A DNA stretch of 38,905 nt from Mycobacterium ostraviense (GTDB taxonomy: Bacteria > Actinomycetota > Actinomycetes > Mycobacteriales > Mycobacteriaceae): the NCBI RefSeq assembly GCF_002705925.1, contig NZ_NKRE01000001.1, positions 5,268,692-5,307,596 of the forward strand, in the 5' to 3' direction. A program made the position numbers and the translations under genes. The notes beneath the pieces were generated by a model, which saw only the letters and a program-made list of their open reading frames with translations, was not told the origin of the DNA and searched no databases. Below, in pieces: positions 31,002 to 38,905 of this stretch. How positions within the stretch are numbered: position 1 is the first letter of the stretch; every line of letters starts with the position of its first letter.

Positions 31002-32561
31002 ATGCTGGCCATGTCGCGTCTGAGGCCGTTCAGCTCGGCGCTGCTGTCATTCGGACTCGTGCTCGGCGGTCAACTGCCGTCGGCCCGCGCTACTCCCGAG
31101 GCCGACACCGGTCAGACCCAAAGCCCGGTAACGCCCGCGGCCGCGGCGCAGCAGCAGAACTGGGGCTCGTGTTCCGCCTTCGTCTCCGACACCAGAGACA
31201 TTCCGACAGCCCGCTGTACGACGGTGTCGGTTCCGGTCGACTACGACCATCCCGGTGCTGCACAGGCCACGCTGGCGATGATCCGGGTTCCCGCGACCGG
31301 GCAGCGGATCGGGTCGTTGCTGCTCAACCCTGGCGGGCCCGGGGCGTCCGCGGTCGACATGGTCGCCGGGATGGCGCCCGAACTGAAGGACACCGACATC
31401 GCCCGTCACTTCGACTTGGTGGGCTTCGACCCCAGAGGGGTCGGTCACTCGACACCGGCCCTGCGGTGCCGTACCGACGCCGAGTTCGACACCTACCGGC
31501 GCGACCCGATGGTCGATTACAGCCAGGCCGGTGTGGCTCACATCGAGCAGGTGTACCGAGAGCTGGCGCAGCACTGTGCCGACCGGATGGGCCCCGGGTT
31601 CCTGGCCAACGTCGGGACCGCGTCGGCGGCGCGTGACATGGACCTGATCCGCCAGGCTCTTGGTGACGACCAGATCAATTACCTCGGCTACAGCTACGGC
31701 ACCGAGTTGGGCACCGCCTACGTCGAGCGGTTCGGCGCCCACGTCCGGGCGATGGTGCTCGACGGCGCGATCGACCCGACCATCGGCCCCATCGAGGAAA
31801 ACGTCAAGCAGCTGGCCGGATTTCAGACCGCTTTCAACGACTACGCCGCGGACTGCGCGCGCTCGACGGCCTGCCCGCTGGGCACCGACCCGACCCAGTG
31901 GGTCAACCGCTACCACGCGCTGGTCGACCTGCTGGCAGCCAACCCGGGCAAGACCTCGGATCCGCGCGGCCTGAGCTACGCCGATGCCACCACGGGCACC
32001 ATCAACGCGCTCTACACCCCGCAACATTGGAAGTACCTGACCAGTGGCCTGTTGGGGTTGCAGCGCGGCACCGCCGCCGACGACCTGCTGGCGCTTGCCG
32101 ACGACTACTACGGCCGCGACCGCGAGGGCCATTACGACAACGACCAGGACGCGTTCAACGCGATTCGCTGTGTCGACGCGCCGGCGCCGACGGATGCCGC
32201 GTCCTGGGTGTCGGCCGATCAGCAGTTCCGCCAGGCCGCGCCGTTTCTCAGCTACGGGCAGTTCACCGGCTTCGCGCCGCGCGATCTGTGTGCGCTGTGG
32301 CCGGTACCGGCGACCTCAACACCACACGCCGCCGCACCCGCTCTGCCGGGCAAGGTGGTGGTGGTCTCCACCACCCACGACCCGGCCACCCCCTATCAGG
32401 CCGGGGTAGACCTGGCCTGGCAGCTGGGCGCCGCGCTGATCACCTACGACGGCACCCAGCACACGGCGGTGTTCGACGGCAACGACTGTGTGGACACCGC
32501 CGTGGTGCGCTACTTCCTCGAACTGACGTTGCCGCTGGCGAATCTTCGCTGCGGGTCCTGA
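31002..32561 (+). CDS. Secreted Hip1-like alpha/beta hydrolase (Rv2223c-like)
   Basis: A paralogue of Hip1, 519 aa from the ATG at 31002 (GTG at 30990 and ATG at 31011 are alternatives; none has a strong ribosome site). An N-terminal signal peptide (FSSALLSFGLVLGGQLPSARA) lacks the lipobox Cys, so the protein is likely released rather than lipid-anchored. The fold blocks match Hip1: LNPGGPGAS, FDPRGVGHSTP, nucleophile in LGYSYGTE, acid in TTHDPATPY and base in DGTQHTAVF. Several cysteines (SCSAF, ARCTT, RCRTD, HCAD) could form disulfides. Function of the family member Rv2223c is poorly defined. It lies directly upstream of glnA2. Confidence 0.92.
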   Translation: MLAMSRLRPFSSALLSFGLVLGGQLPSARATPEADTGQTQSPVTPAAAAQQQNWGSCSAFVSDTRDIPTARCTTVSVPVDYDHPGAAQATLAMIRVPATGQRIGSLLLNPGGPGASAVDMVAGMAPELKDTDIARHFDLVGFDPRGVGHSTPALRCRTDAEFDTYRRDPMVDYSQAGVAHIEQVYRELAQHCADRMGPGFLANVGTASAARDMDLIRQALGDDQINYLGYSYGTELGTAYVERFGAHVRAMVLDGAIDPTIGPIEENVKQLAGFQTAFNDYAADCARSTACPLGTDPTQWVNRYHALVDLLAANPGKTSDPRGLSYADATTGTINALYTPQHWKYLTSGLLGLQRGTAADDLLALADDYYGRDREGHYDNDQDAFNAIRCVDAPAPTDAASWVSADQQFRQAAPFLSYGQFTGFAPRDLCALWPVPATSTPHAAAPALPGKVVVVSTTHDPATPYQAGVDLAWQLGAALITYDGTQHTAVFDGNDCVDTAVVRYFLELTLPLANLRCGS

Positions 32562-32593
32562 GCCGGTTTGGCAACGTGTCTGGCCGGGCATTG

Positions 32594-32609
32594 GTAACAC
32601 GGTATTAAC
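32594..32609 (+). promoter_or_regulatory. GlnR-box-like site upstream of glnA2
   Basis: GTAAC-N6-TTAAC (32594-32609) matches the actinobacterial GlnR pattern GTNAC-N6-GNAAC except for one base, with the AC-N9-AC core intact. It ends 10 bp before the predicted -10, a position where GlnR can activate or repress. Direct regulation of glnA2 is inferred. Confidence 0.4.
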
Positions 32610-32619
32610 AGAGCTTGCA

Positions 32620-32625
32620 TAGTGT
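32620..32625 (+). promoter_or_regulatory. -10 element TAGTGT, leaderless start of glnA2
   Basis: TAGTGT lies seven bases before the ATG at 32633 and no Shine-Dalgarno intervenes, so the glnA2 message probably starts at or next to its start codon. Confidence 0.5.
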
Positions 32626-32632
32626 TCCCGTT

Positions 32633-33973
32633 ATGGATCGGCAAAAGGAATTCGTCCTGCGCACGCTCGAAGAACGCGACATCCGCTTCGTTCGGCTCTG
32701 GTTCACCGACGTGCTCGGCTTCCTCAAGTCGGTCGCCATCGCCCCTGCCGAACTCGAAGGCGCCTTCGAGGAGGGCATCGGCTTCGACGGGTCCTCGATC
32801 GAGGGCTTCGCCCGGGTATCGGAATCCGACACCGTGGCCAACCCGGATCCGTCGACCTTCCAGGTGCTGCCGTGGACGACGGGCTCCGGCCACCACCACT
32901 CGGCGCGGATCTTCTGCGACATCACCATGCCGGACGGCTCACCGTCGTGGGCCGATCCCCGGCATGTGCTGCGCCGGCAGCTGACCAAGGCCAACGAACT
33001 CGGCTTCTCCTGCTACGTGCACCCCGAAATCGAGTTCTTCCTGCTCAAGCCCGGTCCCGAAGACGGAACGGAGCCCGTTCCGATCGACAACGCCGGTTAC
33101 TTCGACCAGGCGGTGCATGAATCGGCCTCCAAGTTTCGCCGGCATGCGATCGAGGCGCTGGAGTTCATGGGCATCTCGGTGGAGTTCAGTCACCACGAGG
33201 GCGCGCCCGGCCAGCAGGAGATCGACCTGCGCTTCGCCGACGCGTTGTCGATGGCCGACAACGTGATGACCTTCCGCTACGTCATCAAAGAAGTCGCGCT
33301 GGACGAGGGCGTGCGGGCGACGTTCATGCCCAAACCGTTCGGGCAGCATCCGGGCTCGGCGATGCATACCCACATGAGCCTGTTCGAGGGCGACGTCAAC
33401 GCCTTCCACAGCCCCGACGATCCGCTGCAGTTGTCGGACGTGGGCAAGTCGTTCATCGCCGGAATCCTCGAGCACGCCTCCGAGATCAGCGCGGTGACCA
33501 ATCAATGGGTCAACTCCTACAAGCGGCTCGTGCAGGGCGGTGAGGCGCCGACCGCCGCCTCCTGGGGCGCGGCCAACCGCTCGGCGCTGGTGCGGGTGCC
33601 CATGTACACCCCGCACAAGACGTCCTCGCGGCGCATCGAGGTGCGCAGCCCCGACTCGGCCTGTAACCCCTACCTGACGTTCGCGGTGCTGCTGGCCGCC
33701 GGACTGCGCGGGGTGGAAAAGGGCTACGTGCTGGGCCCGCAGGCCGAGGACAACGTCTGGGACCTCACGCCCGAGGAACGCCGCACCATGGGATACCGGG
33801 AGTTGCCGTCCAGTCTGGACAGCGCGCTGCGCGCCATGGAGGCCTCCGAACTGGTCGCGGAGGCCTTGGGGGAGCACGTTTTTGACTTCTTCCTGCGCAA
33901 CAAGCGCCGCGAATGGGCCACCTACCGCAGCCATGTCACGCCTTACGAACTGCGCACCTACCTGTCGCTGTAA
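32633..33973 (+). CDS. glnA2: Type I glutamine synthetase paralogue GlnA2
   Basis: A GS-I-fold enzyme of 446 aa from the ATG at 32633 (MDRQKEFVLRTLEERDIRF); the frame from 32615 would start before the -10. Visible blocks: GFDGSSIEGFARVSESD, HPEIEFFLL, the ATP/metal block KPFGQHPGSAMHTHMSL, NSYKRLVQGGEAP, and RRIEVRSPDSACNPYL. The segment matching the adenylylation site of GlnA1 reads DNVWDLTPEE, with Trp in place of the modified Tyr, so GlnE should not regulate it by adenylylation. It would condense glutamate (or a related acceptor) with ammonia. It lies between the Rv2223c-like gene and glnE, as in M. tuberculosis. Confidence 0.95.
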   Translation: MDRQKEFVLRTLEERDIRFVRLWFTDVLGFLKSVAIAPAELEGAFEEGIGFDGSSIEGFARVSESDTVANPDPSTFQVLPWTTGSGHHHSARIFCDITMPDGSPSWADPRHVLRRQLTKANELGFSCYVHPEIEFFLLKPGPEDGTEPVPIDNAGYFDQAVHESASKFRRHAIEALEFMGISVEFSHHEGAPGQQEIDLRFADALSMADNVMTFRYVIKEVALDEGVRATFMPKPFGQHPGSAMHTHMSLFEGDVNAFHSPDDPLQLSDVGKSFIAGILEHASEISAVTNQWVNSYKRLVQGGEAPTAASWGAANRSALVRVPMYTPHKTSSRRIEVRSPDSACNPYLTFAVLLAAGLRGVEKGYVLGPQAEDNVWDLTPEERRTMGYRELPSSLDSALRAMEASELVAEALGEHVFDFFLRNKRREWATYRSHVTPYELRTYLSL

Positions 33974-34036
33974 CCCGCAGACCTCTTCGATACCCGGCTG
34001 AGCGCCCAGCCGGTCGGATCGGCGGCCGGCTTGCGC

Positions 34037-34042
34037 TACGGT
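34037..34042 (+). promoter_or_regulatory. -10 element TACGGT, leaderless start of glnE
   Basis: TACGGT is seven bases before the GTG at 34050, again predicting a transcript starting at the initiation codon. Confidence 0.45.
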
Positions 34043-34049
34043 CGAGGTC

Positions 34050-37031
34050 GTGACGAAGCCTGCGACGCAGCGACCCAAGCTGCCCAGCGTCGGCCGTCTC
34101 GGATTGGTCGACCCCAACGCCGGCACCCAGCTGGCCAAGCTGGGTTGGACCGACGAAGACGACCAGGCCCACGTCGACCTGCTGTGGTCGTTGTCGCGCG
34201 CACCGGACGCCGACGCCGCACTGCGAGCGCTGGTGCGGTTGGCCGAAAACCTCGACACCGGATGGGAAGAGCTGAATACGGCTCTCCTTACCGAACGTAG
34301 TCTGCGCGGACGGCTGTTCGCGGTGCTGGGTTCCTCGCTGACGCTGGGCGACCATCTGGTCCAGCACCCACGGTCGTGGAAGCTGTTGAGTGGCAAGATC
34401 GCACTGCCGTCTCGCGACCAGATGCAGCAATCTTTCCTCGCGTGTGTCGAGGAATCCTCGGCTGGGCCGGGCTCGGTGGTGCACCGGTTGCGCGTCCTAT
34501 ACCGGGACCACCTGCTGGTGCTGGCCGCGCTGGACCTGGCCGCCACCGTCGAAGACGAGCCGGTGTTGCCGTTCACCGTGGTAGCTGCCCACTTGGCCGA
34601 CACCGCCGACGCGGCGCTGGCGGCAGCGCTTCGGGTGGCCGAGAAGGCGGTGTGCGGTGCGGGCACTGCGCCGCGGCTGGCGGTCATCGCGATGGGCAAA
34701 TGCGGTGCGCGCGAACTGAATTACGTCAGCGACGTCGACGTCATCTTCGTCGGTGAGCGCGCCGACCCGGTCACCACCCGCGTTGCCGGCGAGATGATGC
34801 GGGTCGCGTCGTCGGCGTTTTTCCAGGTGGACGCCGGGCTGCGGCCGGAGGGCCGCAGCGGGGAGCTGGTCCGTACGGTCGAATCGCACGTCGCCTACTA
34901 CCAGCGCTGGGCGAAGACCTGGGAGTTCCAGGCGCTGTTGAAGGCCCGCGCGGCGGTCGGCGACGCCGAACTCGGCAAGCGCTATCTGGACGCGCTGCTG
35001 CCGATGGTGTGGACCGCCTGCGAGCGTGCGGATTTCGTGGTCGAGGTGCAGGCCATGCGCCGCCGGGTGGAGCAACTGGTACCTGCCGACATCCGCGGCC
35101 GCGAGCTCAAGCTCGGCAGCGGTGGGCTGCGCGACGTGGAGTTCGCCGCGCAGCTGCTGCAGCTCGTGCACGGCCGCAGCGACGAGTCACTGCACGTCGC
35201 CTCCACCGTCGACGCGCTGTCGGCGTTGGGCGACGGCGGCTACATCGGGCGTGAGGACGCGGCCAACATGATCGCCTCCTACGAGTTCCTGCGGCTGCTC
35301 GAGCATCGACTGCAACTGCAGCGGCTCAAGCGCACTCACCTGCTGCCCCCGGCCGACGACGACGAGGCGGTGCGCTGGCTGGCGCGGGCGGCGCACATCC
35401 GGCCCGACGGACGACACGACGCCGCAGGGGTGTTGCGCGAGGAGCTCAAGCACCAGAACGTGCGGGTGTCTCGGTTGCACGCCAAGCTCTTCTATCAGCC
35501 GCTGCTGGAATCGATCGGCCCGGCCGGGCTGGAGATCGCGGGCCGCGGCATGACGTCCGAAGCCGCCGAGCGGCAGCTGGCGGCACTGGGCTACGAGGGC
35601 CCGCAGACCGCTTTGAAGCACATGTCGGCGCTGGTCAACCAGAACGGCCGCCGCGGTCGGGTGCAGTCGGTGCTGTTGCCCCGGCTGCTGGACTGGCTGT
35701 CGTATGCCCCGGACCCCGACCGCGGGCTGTTGGCCTACCGGCGGCTCAGCGAGGCGCTGGCCACGCAGAGTTGGTACCTGGCCACGCTGCGCGACAAGCC
35801 GACTGTGGGCAAGCGGCTGATGCATGTGCTGGGCACGTCGGCCTACGTTCCGGATCTGTTGATGCGAGCGCCCGAGGTGATTCAGAACTACACCGACAGC
35901 CCGACCGGGCCCAAGCTGCTCGAGACCGAACCCGCCGCGGTGGCTCGGGCCCTGGTCGCCTCTGCCGGGCGCCACTCCGACCCGGGGCGCGCTATCGCCG
36001 CCGCACGCGGCCTGCGCCGCCGGGAGCTGGCCCGCATCGGTTCGGCCGATCTGCTCGGGATGCTCGAGGTCACCGACGTGTGCCGGGCGCTCACCGCGGT
36101 GTGGGTGGCGGTGCTGCAATCCGCGCTGGAGGCGACCATCCGGGCCAACCTGCCCGAGAGCGGCCATGCCCCGGCGGCCATAGCCGTCATCGGCATGGGC
36201 AGATTAGGCGGCTCGGAACTGGGCTACGGGTCGGATGCCGACGTGATGTTCGTGTGCGAGCCGGCCAGCGGTTTCAGTGACGCGCAAGCCGTCAAGTGGT
36301 CGACATCGGTCGCCGAGCAGGTGCGGACGCAGTTGGGGACACCCAGCGTCGACCCGCCGCTGGAGGTCGATGCCAACCTGCGCCCCGAGGGCCGCAACGG
36401 CCCGCTGGTGCGCACGCTGGCCTCGTATGAGGCCTACTACGCGCAGTGGGCGCAGCCGTGGGAAATCCAGGCGCTCTTGCGGGCCCACTCGGTGGCCGGC
36501 GACGCGGAGTTGGGCCGGCGGTTCCTGCAGATGGCCGACAAGACCCGCTATCCGCCCGACGGCGTGTCGGCTGAGGCGGTGCGCCAGATCCGCCGGATCA
36601 AGGCGCGCATCGAATCCGAGCGGTTGCCCCGCGGGGCCGACCCCAACACCCACACCAAGCTGGGCCGCGGCGGACTCACCGACATCGAGTGGACCGTGCA
36701 GCTGCTGCAGCTGCGCCATGCTCACGAGGTGCCGGCCCTGCACAACACGTCGACGCTGCAGTCCCTGGACGCGATCGCCGCGGCCGGGCTGGTCCCCGAA
36801 GACGAGGTGCAGCTGCTGCGGCAGGCCTGGCTGACCGCTACCCGGGCCCGCAACGCGTTGGTACTGGTCCGGGGCAAGCCCACCGATCAGCTACCCGGAC
36901 CGGGACGTCAGCTCAATGCGGTCGCGGTGGCCGCCGGCTGGCGCAACGACGACGGTGGCGAGTTCCTGGACAACTATCTGCGGGTGACGCGGCGCGCAAA
37001 AGCGGTCGTGCGCAAGGTGTTCGGGAGTTGA
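34050..37031 (+). CDS. glnE: Glutamine synthetase adenylyltransferase/adenylyl-removing enzyme
   Basis: GlnE attaches and removes AMP on GlnA1 according to nitrogen status. The 993-aa protein has the tandem nucleotidyltransferase layout. In the N-terminal adenylyl-removing half, the metal motif SDVDVIF is at ~227-233 (after RELNYV). In the C-terminal adenylylating half, SDADVMF is at ~728-734 (after SELGYG). Each is followed by its R-PEGR and GGL-D-E helices (GSGGLRDVEFA and GRGGLTDIEWT). The GTG start at 34050 is leaderless behind TACGGT. Length and neighbours match M. tuberculosis Rv2221c. The substrate glnA1 is not in the window; it would be expected downstream, where two other genes and an IS now lie. 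Confidence 0.97.
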   Translation: MTKPATQRPKLPSVGRLGLVDPNAGTQLAKLGWTDEDDQAHVDLLWSLSRAPDADAALRALVRLAENLDTGWEELNTALLTERSLRGRLFAVLGSSLTLGDHLVQHPRSWKLLSGKIALPSRDQMQQSFLACVEESSAGPGSVVHRLRVLYRDHLLVLAALDLAATVEDEPVLPFTVVAAHLADTADAALAAALRVAEKAVCGAGTAPRLAVIAMGKCGARELNYVSDVDVIFVGERADPVTTRVAGEMMRVASSAFFQVDAGLRPEGRSGELVRTVESHVAYYQRWAKTWEFQALLKARAAVGDAELGKRYLDALLPMVWTACERADFVVEVQAMRRRVEQLVPADIRGRELKLGSGGLRDVEFAAQLLQLVHGRSDESLHVASTVDALSALGDGGYIGREDAANMIASYEFLRLLEHRLQLQRLKRTHLLPPADDDEAVRWLARAAHIRPDGRHDAAGVLREELKHQNVRVSRLHAKLFYQPLLESIGPAGLEIAGRGMTSEAAERQLAALGYEGPQTALKHMSALVNQNGRRGRVQSVLLPRLLDWLSYAPDPDRGLLAYRRLSEALATQSWYLATLRDKPTVGKRLMHVLGTSAYVPDLLMRAPEVIQNYTDSPTGPKLLETEPAAVARALVASAGRHSDPGRAIAAARGLRRRELARIGSADLLGMLEVTDVCRALTAVWVAVLQSALEATIRANLPESGHAPAAIAVIGMGRLGGSELGYGSDADVMFVCEPASGFSDAQAVKWSTSVAEQVRTQLGTPSVDPPLEVDANLRPEGRNGPLVRTLASYEAYYAQWAQPWEIQALLRAHSVAGDAELGRRFLQMADKTRYPPDGVSAEAVRQIRRIKARIESERLPRGADPNTHTKLGRGGLTDIEWTVQLLQLRHAHEVPALHNTSTLQSLDAIAAAGLVPEDEVQLLRQAWLTATRARNALVLVRGKPTDQLPGPGRQLNAVAVAAGWRNDDGGEFLDNYLRVTRRAKAVVRKVFGS

Positions 37032-37041
37032 GCAGGGGAGG

Positions 37042-37674
37042 GTGGAGTTGGACGCCGCGTTCGAGGTATTGAGCGATGCGGAACACGATCGCGTGACAGC
37101 GACGTATGCGCCGTTGGCCGAGGCCGTTCGGGACCTCATCGACGCCACCATCCGGACCCAGGCCGACGACAACGTCATCGCGCGGGCGCGCACCGCGGTC
37201 GAAGCGGTGACGCGGTCGTTGCGCAGTCAACGGATCCGCCCGTCGGGCATCAGTTACCGGGTCGACGGGCGGCCCGTCCCACTGGGCAACGCCGCTGTGG
37301 GCCAATGCAACCCGATCGCCCCGCCGCTGATTGTCCACCACGAAGCCGACGGGCGGTGCTGGAGCGAGTTCGTGCTGGGTGCGGCCTACGAGGGGCCGCC
37401 CGGTTTGGCGCACGGCGGCGTGTGCGCCCTGGTGCTGGACCACATGCTCGGCGAGGCGGCCAGCCAGGGGCTGACCCAGCCGCTGTTCACCGGCACCATC
37501 ACGGTGAAGTACCTGCGCGGCACGCCGCTGGGACCGCTGCGTTCCGAAGCCTGGATAGACCGCACCGAAGGAGTGAAAGCCTTTGCGCGCGGCTTCATTT
37601 CCGACGATGCCGGCGTCACCGTGGAAGCCGAAGGAATCTTCATCAAACCGGTGTGGGCACGAGCAGCCGAATGA
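37042..37674 (+). CDS. PaaI-like acyl-CoA thioesterase (hotdog fold)
   Basis: A 210-aa protein. The N-terminal ~75 residues are helical and not recognised. The C-terminal ~130 form a 4HBT/PaaI hotdog domain with the signature AYEGPPGLAHGGVCALVLDHML and the following strand TGTITVKYLRGTPLGPL. Such enzymes hydrolyse acyl-CoA or related thioesters; the substrate is unknown. The GTG at 37042 directly follows GGGGAGGG, so spacing is tight and a slightly later start is possible. It is 10 bp after glnE and its stop overlaps the next gene's ATG (ATGA), so the two downstream genes are translationally coupled and probably read with glnE. Confidence 0.85.
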   Translation: MELDAAFEVLSDAEHDRVTATYAPLAEAVRDLIDATIRTQADDNVIARARTAVEAVTRSLRSQRIRPSGISYRVDGRPVPLGNAAVGQCNPIAPPLIVHHEADGRCWSEFVLGAAYEGPPGLAHGGVCALVLDHMLGEAASQGLTQPLFTGTITVKYLRGTPLGPLRSEAWIDRTEGVKAFARGFISDDAGVTVEAEGIFIKPVWARAAE

Positions 37675-38531
37675 AGTTCTACATCAGCACCGCCTTCCTG
37701 AAAACCGCGGAGATCGTCGAGATCGCCAAGGCCGCCGACGATCTGGGCTACGACGGCATCGGTATCCCGGACCATGTCGTCAACCTGGAAACCTTGACCA
37801 CCCCGTATCCCTACACCAAGGACGGGCAGCGACGCTGGCCGCCGTTCACCGACTGGCCCGATCCGTGGGTCCTCGTCGGCGCGCTCGCGCCGGTCACGCG
37901 ACGGCTGAAGTTCGTCACCACGGTCTACATTCCGGGCATGCGAAATCCCTACTCGGTGGCCAAAGCCGTTGGCACCGCAGCCTTTTTGGCGTCCGGCCGG
38001 GTGGAGCTGGGCGTCGGGGTCGGCTGGTGCGAAGAGGAGTTCACCCTGATGGGCGAGCAGTTCGCGGCCCGCGGACTCCGCACCGACGAAATGCTCGCGC
38101 TGATGCGGGAACTGTGGAAGCCGGGTTGGACGGAATTCGACGGCCGGTTCTACCGAACTCCGCGGCTGGAGATGCAACCGACGCCCCCGCCGATACCGGT
38201 CTATGTCGGCGGGCTCAGCGACATCGCGTTGCGCCGCGCCGCCCGCTACGACGGCTGGATCGGGGACTTGATCAAGACCGACCGCGCGATCGAGGCGGCC
38301 GGCCGGCTACGTGAGTTGCGGGCCGAAAACGGCCAGTCACTAGACGATTTCACCATCCTGACACCTCTGACCGATGCCTTCACCGCGGCCGACTATCGGC
38401 GGGCCGAGCAGGCCGGCATCACCGGCATTCTCACCATGCCGTGGATGTTCTACACCGGGCCGGGGGCCAGCCTGGCCGAAAAGATCGACAGCATGCGGAG
38501 TTTCCGTAAGGACCTGACTCTCGACGGCTAA
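37671..38531 (+). CDS. LLM-class (F420-dependent type) oxidoreductase
   Basis: A luciferase-like monooxygenase-family protein of 286 aa with a TIM-barrel. Recognisable blocks are AKAADDLGYDGIGIPDHVVN near the N-terminus, KFVTTVYIPGMRNPYSVAKA, the GRVELGVGVGWCEEEF core, and PPPIPVYVGGLSDIALRRAA. Mycobacterial members of this subgroup usually use the deazaflavin F420; cofactor and substrate are inferred from the family. The ATG at 37671 overlaps the thioesterase stop by four bases. The protein appears complete. Downstream is a 129-bp gap without a gene, then the IS630 transposase on the other strand. Confidence 0.88.
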   Translation: MKFYISTAFLKTAEIVEIAKAADDLGYDGIGIPDHVVNLETLTTPYPYTKDGQRRWPPFTDWPDPWVLVGALAPVTRRLKFVTTVYIPGMRNPYSVAKAVGTAAFLASGRVELGVGVGWCEEEFTLMGEQFAARGLRTDEMLALMRELWKPGWTEFDGRFYRTPRLEMQPTPPPIPVYVGGLSDIALRRAARYDGWIGDLIKTDRAIEAAGRLRELRAENGQSLDDFTILTPLTDAFTAADYRRAEQAGITGILTMPWMFYTGPGASLAEKIDSMRSFRKDLTLDG

Positions 38532-38660
38532 GACGTGAACTTCCCGTGGTGGGACCGATCTGAACGCCATGCTCGACAACCGGACCGAACAGTCGCCCGC
38601 TAACGCGACCGGGTGTAGGTATAGCGATTAAAGAGCTTTCGGTAATACGGTGATTCATGG

Positions 38661-38905
38661 TCATAGAGAAAGGCCGGTGTGGTTGAGAAAGGCGAAACAC
38701 AGGTCGTAGTTGGAGCCGATGCGGTTGAGTCCGGATTCGGCTGCGGCATGGGCGTCGTCGATTGTGTCGGGGCACAGGTTGGCCAGTTCGACGGTTTTGA
38801 GGTTGCCCCATACCATTTCGATGGGGTTGAGGTCGTGGGCGTAGCCCGGTAGCCGTTCGACGGTGAGCCAGTGGCGTTGCTGTTGGAGCCATGCGGTCAT
38901 GGCTT
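38661..38905 (-). mobile_element. IS630-family transposase, C-terminal part (cut by window edge)
   Basis: About 80 residues read leftward from the window edge. The segment ERLPGYAHDLNPIEMVWGN followed by LKTVELANL is the C-terminal DDE_3 block of IS630/Tc1-like transposases, including the catalytic Glu. The Met at 38900 is internal; the rest of the gene, with the two catalytic Asp residues, lies beyond 38905. The stop is at 38661. The left IS end should fall between 38532 and 38660, but no terminal inverted repeat can be identified without the other end. Confidence 0.8.

Noticed and set aside
29081..31012. 643-codon open frame antisense to ctaD
   Set aside because: It is the mirror of ctaD codon bias, rich in His/Arg/Gly with no fold or motif. 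The ctaD frame has all haem ligands.
32939..34699. 586-codon open frame antisense to glnA2 and glnE
   Set aside because: Spans two well-supported genes on the other strand, has no recognisable domain, and is typical of high-G+C antisense frames.

Overview
The window is high-G+C actinobacterial DNA and is almost certainly from a Mycobacterium, probably slow-growing. The right part carries close relatives of a block known from M. tuberculosis: CYTH-CHAD protein (Rv2226), panB (Rv2225), hip1/caeA (Rv2224c), its Rv2223c paralogue, glnA2 (Rv2222c) and glnE (Rv2221c). The left part has a 13E12/DUF222 HNH protein and a cmtR-DUF1490-ctpG operon. Several genes appear to start leaderless behind a TANNNT -10 element, as is common in mycobacteria. 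Product names come from reading translated frames and recalled family motifs; no search was run.

Layout. (a) 1-5.6 kb is accessory: an HNH-endonuclease-like 13E12 protein with a 99-bp tandem duplication inside its HNH region, a tiny membrane protein overlapping tail-to-tail with a membrane-anchored molybdopterin oxidoreductase, a vapBC toxin-antitoxin pair with a palindromic operator, and the wreck of a Tn7/Tn5053-type transposon (tniB tail, tniQ with two frameshifts). (b) 5.6-11 kb is a leftward metal-response block: a MerR-family sensor with a textbook 19-bp-spacer operator-promoter that points away from merR into an undescribed Cys/His-containing small ORF, then a proline-rich secreted DUF732 protein, a small hypothetical, CmtR (Cd/Pb sensor), a DUF1490 protein and the P-type ATPase CtpG.

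(c) 11.5-22.3 kb looks like a catabolic island for an aromatic or similar ring compound: aldehyde dehydrogenase, Zn alcohol dehydrogenase, TetR regulator, epoxide-hydrolase-like alpha/beta hydrolase, 14-TM-type MFS transporter, MhpA-like FAD hydroxylase, FAH-family hydrolase/hydratase, extradiol ring-cleavage dioxygenase and a 2OG-Fe(II) oxygenase. Four of these genes are translationally coupled by 4-bp overlaps or near-overlaps. A GACGATAYA motif recurs in the promoters of tetR, the dioxygenase operon and the 2OG oxygenase, which suggests one regulon.

(d) 22.4-38.5 kb is mostly core genome: the RNase P RNA gene rnpB (not protein-coding), CYTH-CHAD, a small haemophore-like secreted protein, panB, a WS/DGAT acyltransferase, the lipoprotein protease hip1, an extra cytochrome c oxidase subunit I (ctaD paralogue) placed between hip1 and its paralogue and preceded by a perfect 20-bp DosR-box-like palindrome, glnA2 with a GlnR-box-like site, glnE, a PaaI-like thioesterase and an F420-type LLM oxidoreductase. 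(e) The right edge cuts into an IS630-family transposase.

The best candidates for something undescribed are the MerR-controlled Cys/His ORF with the DUF732 protein, the catabolic island with its shared motif, and the extra oxidase subunit with its putative hypoxia box.
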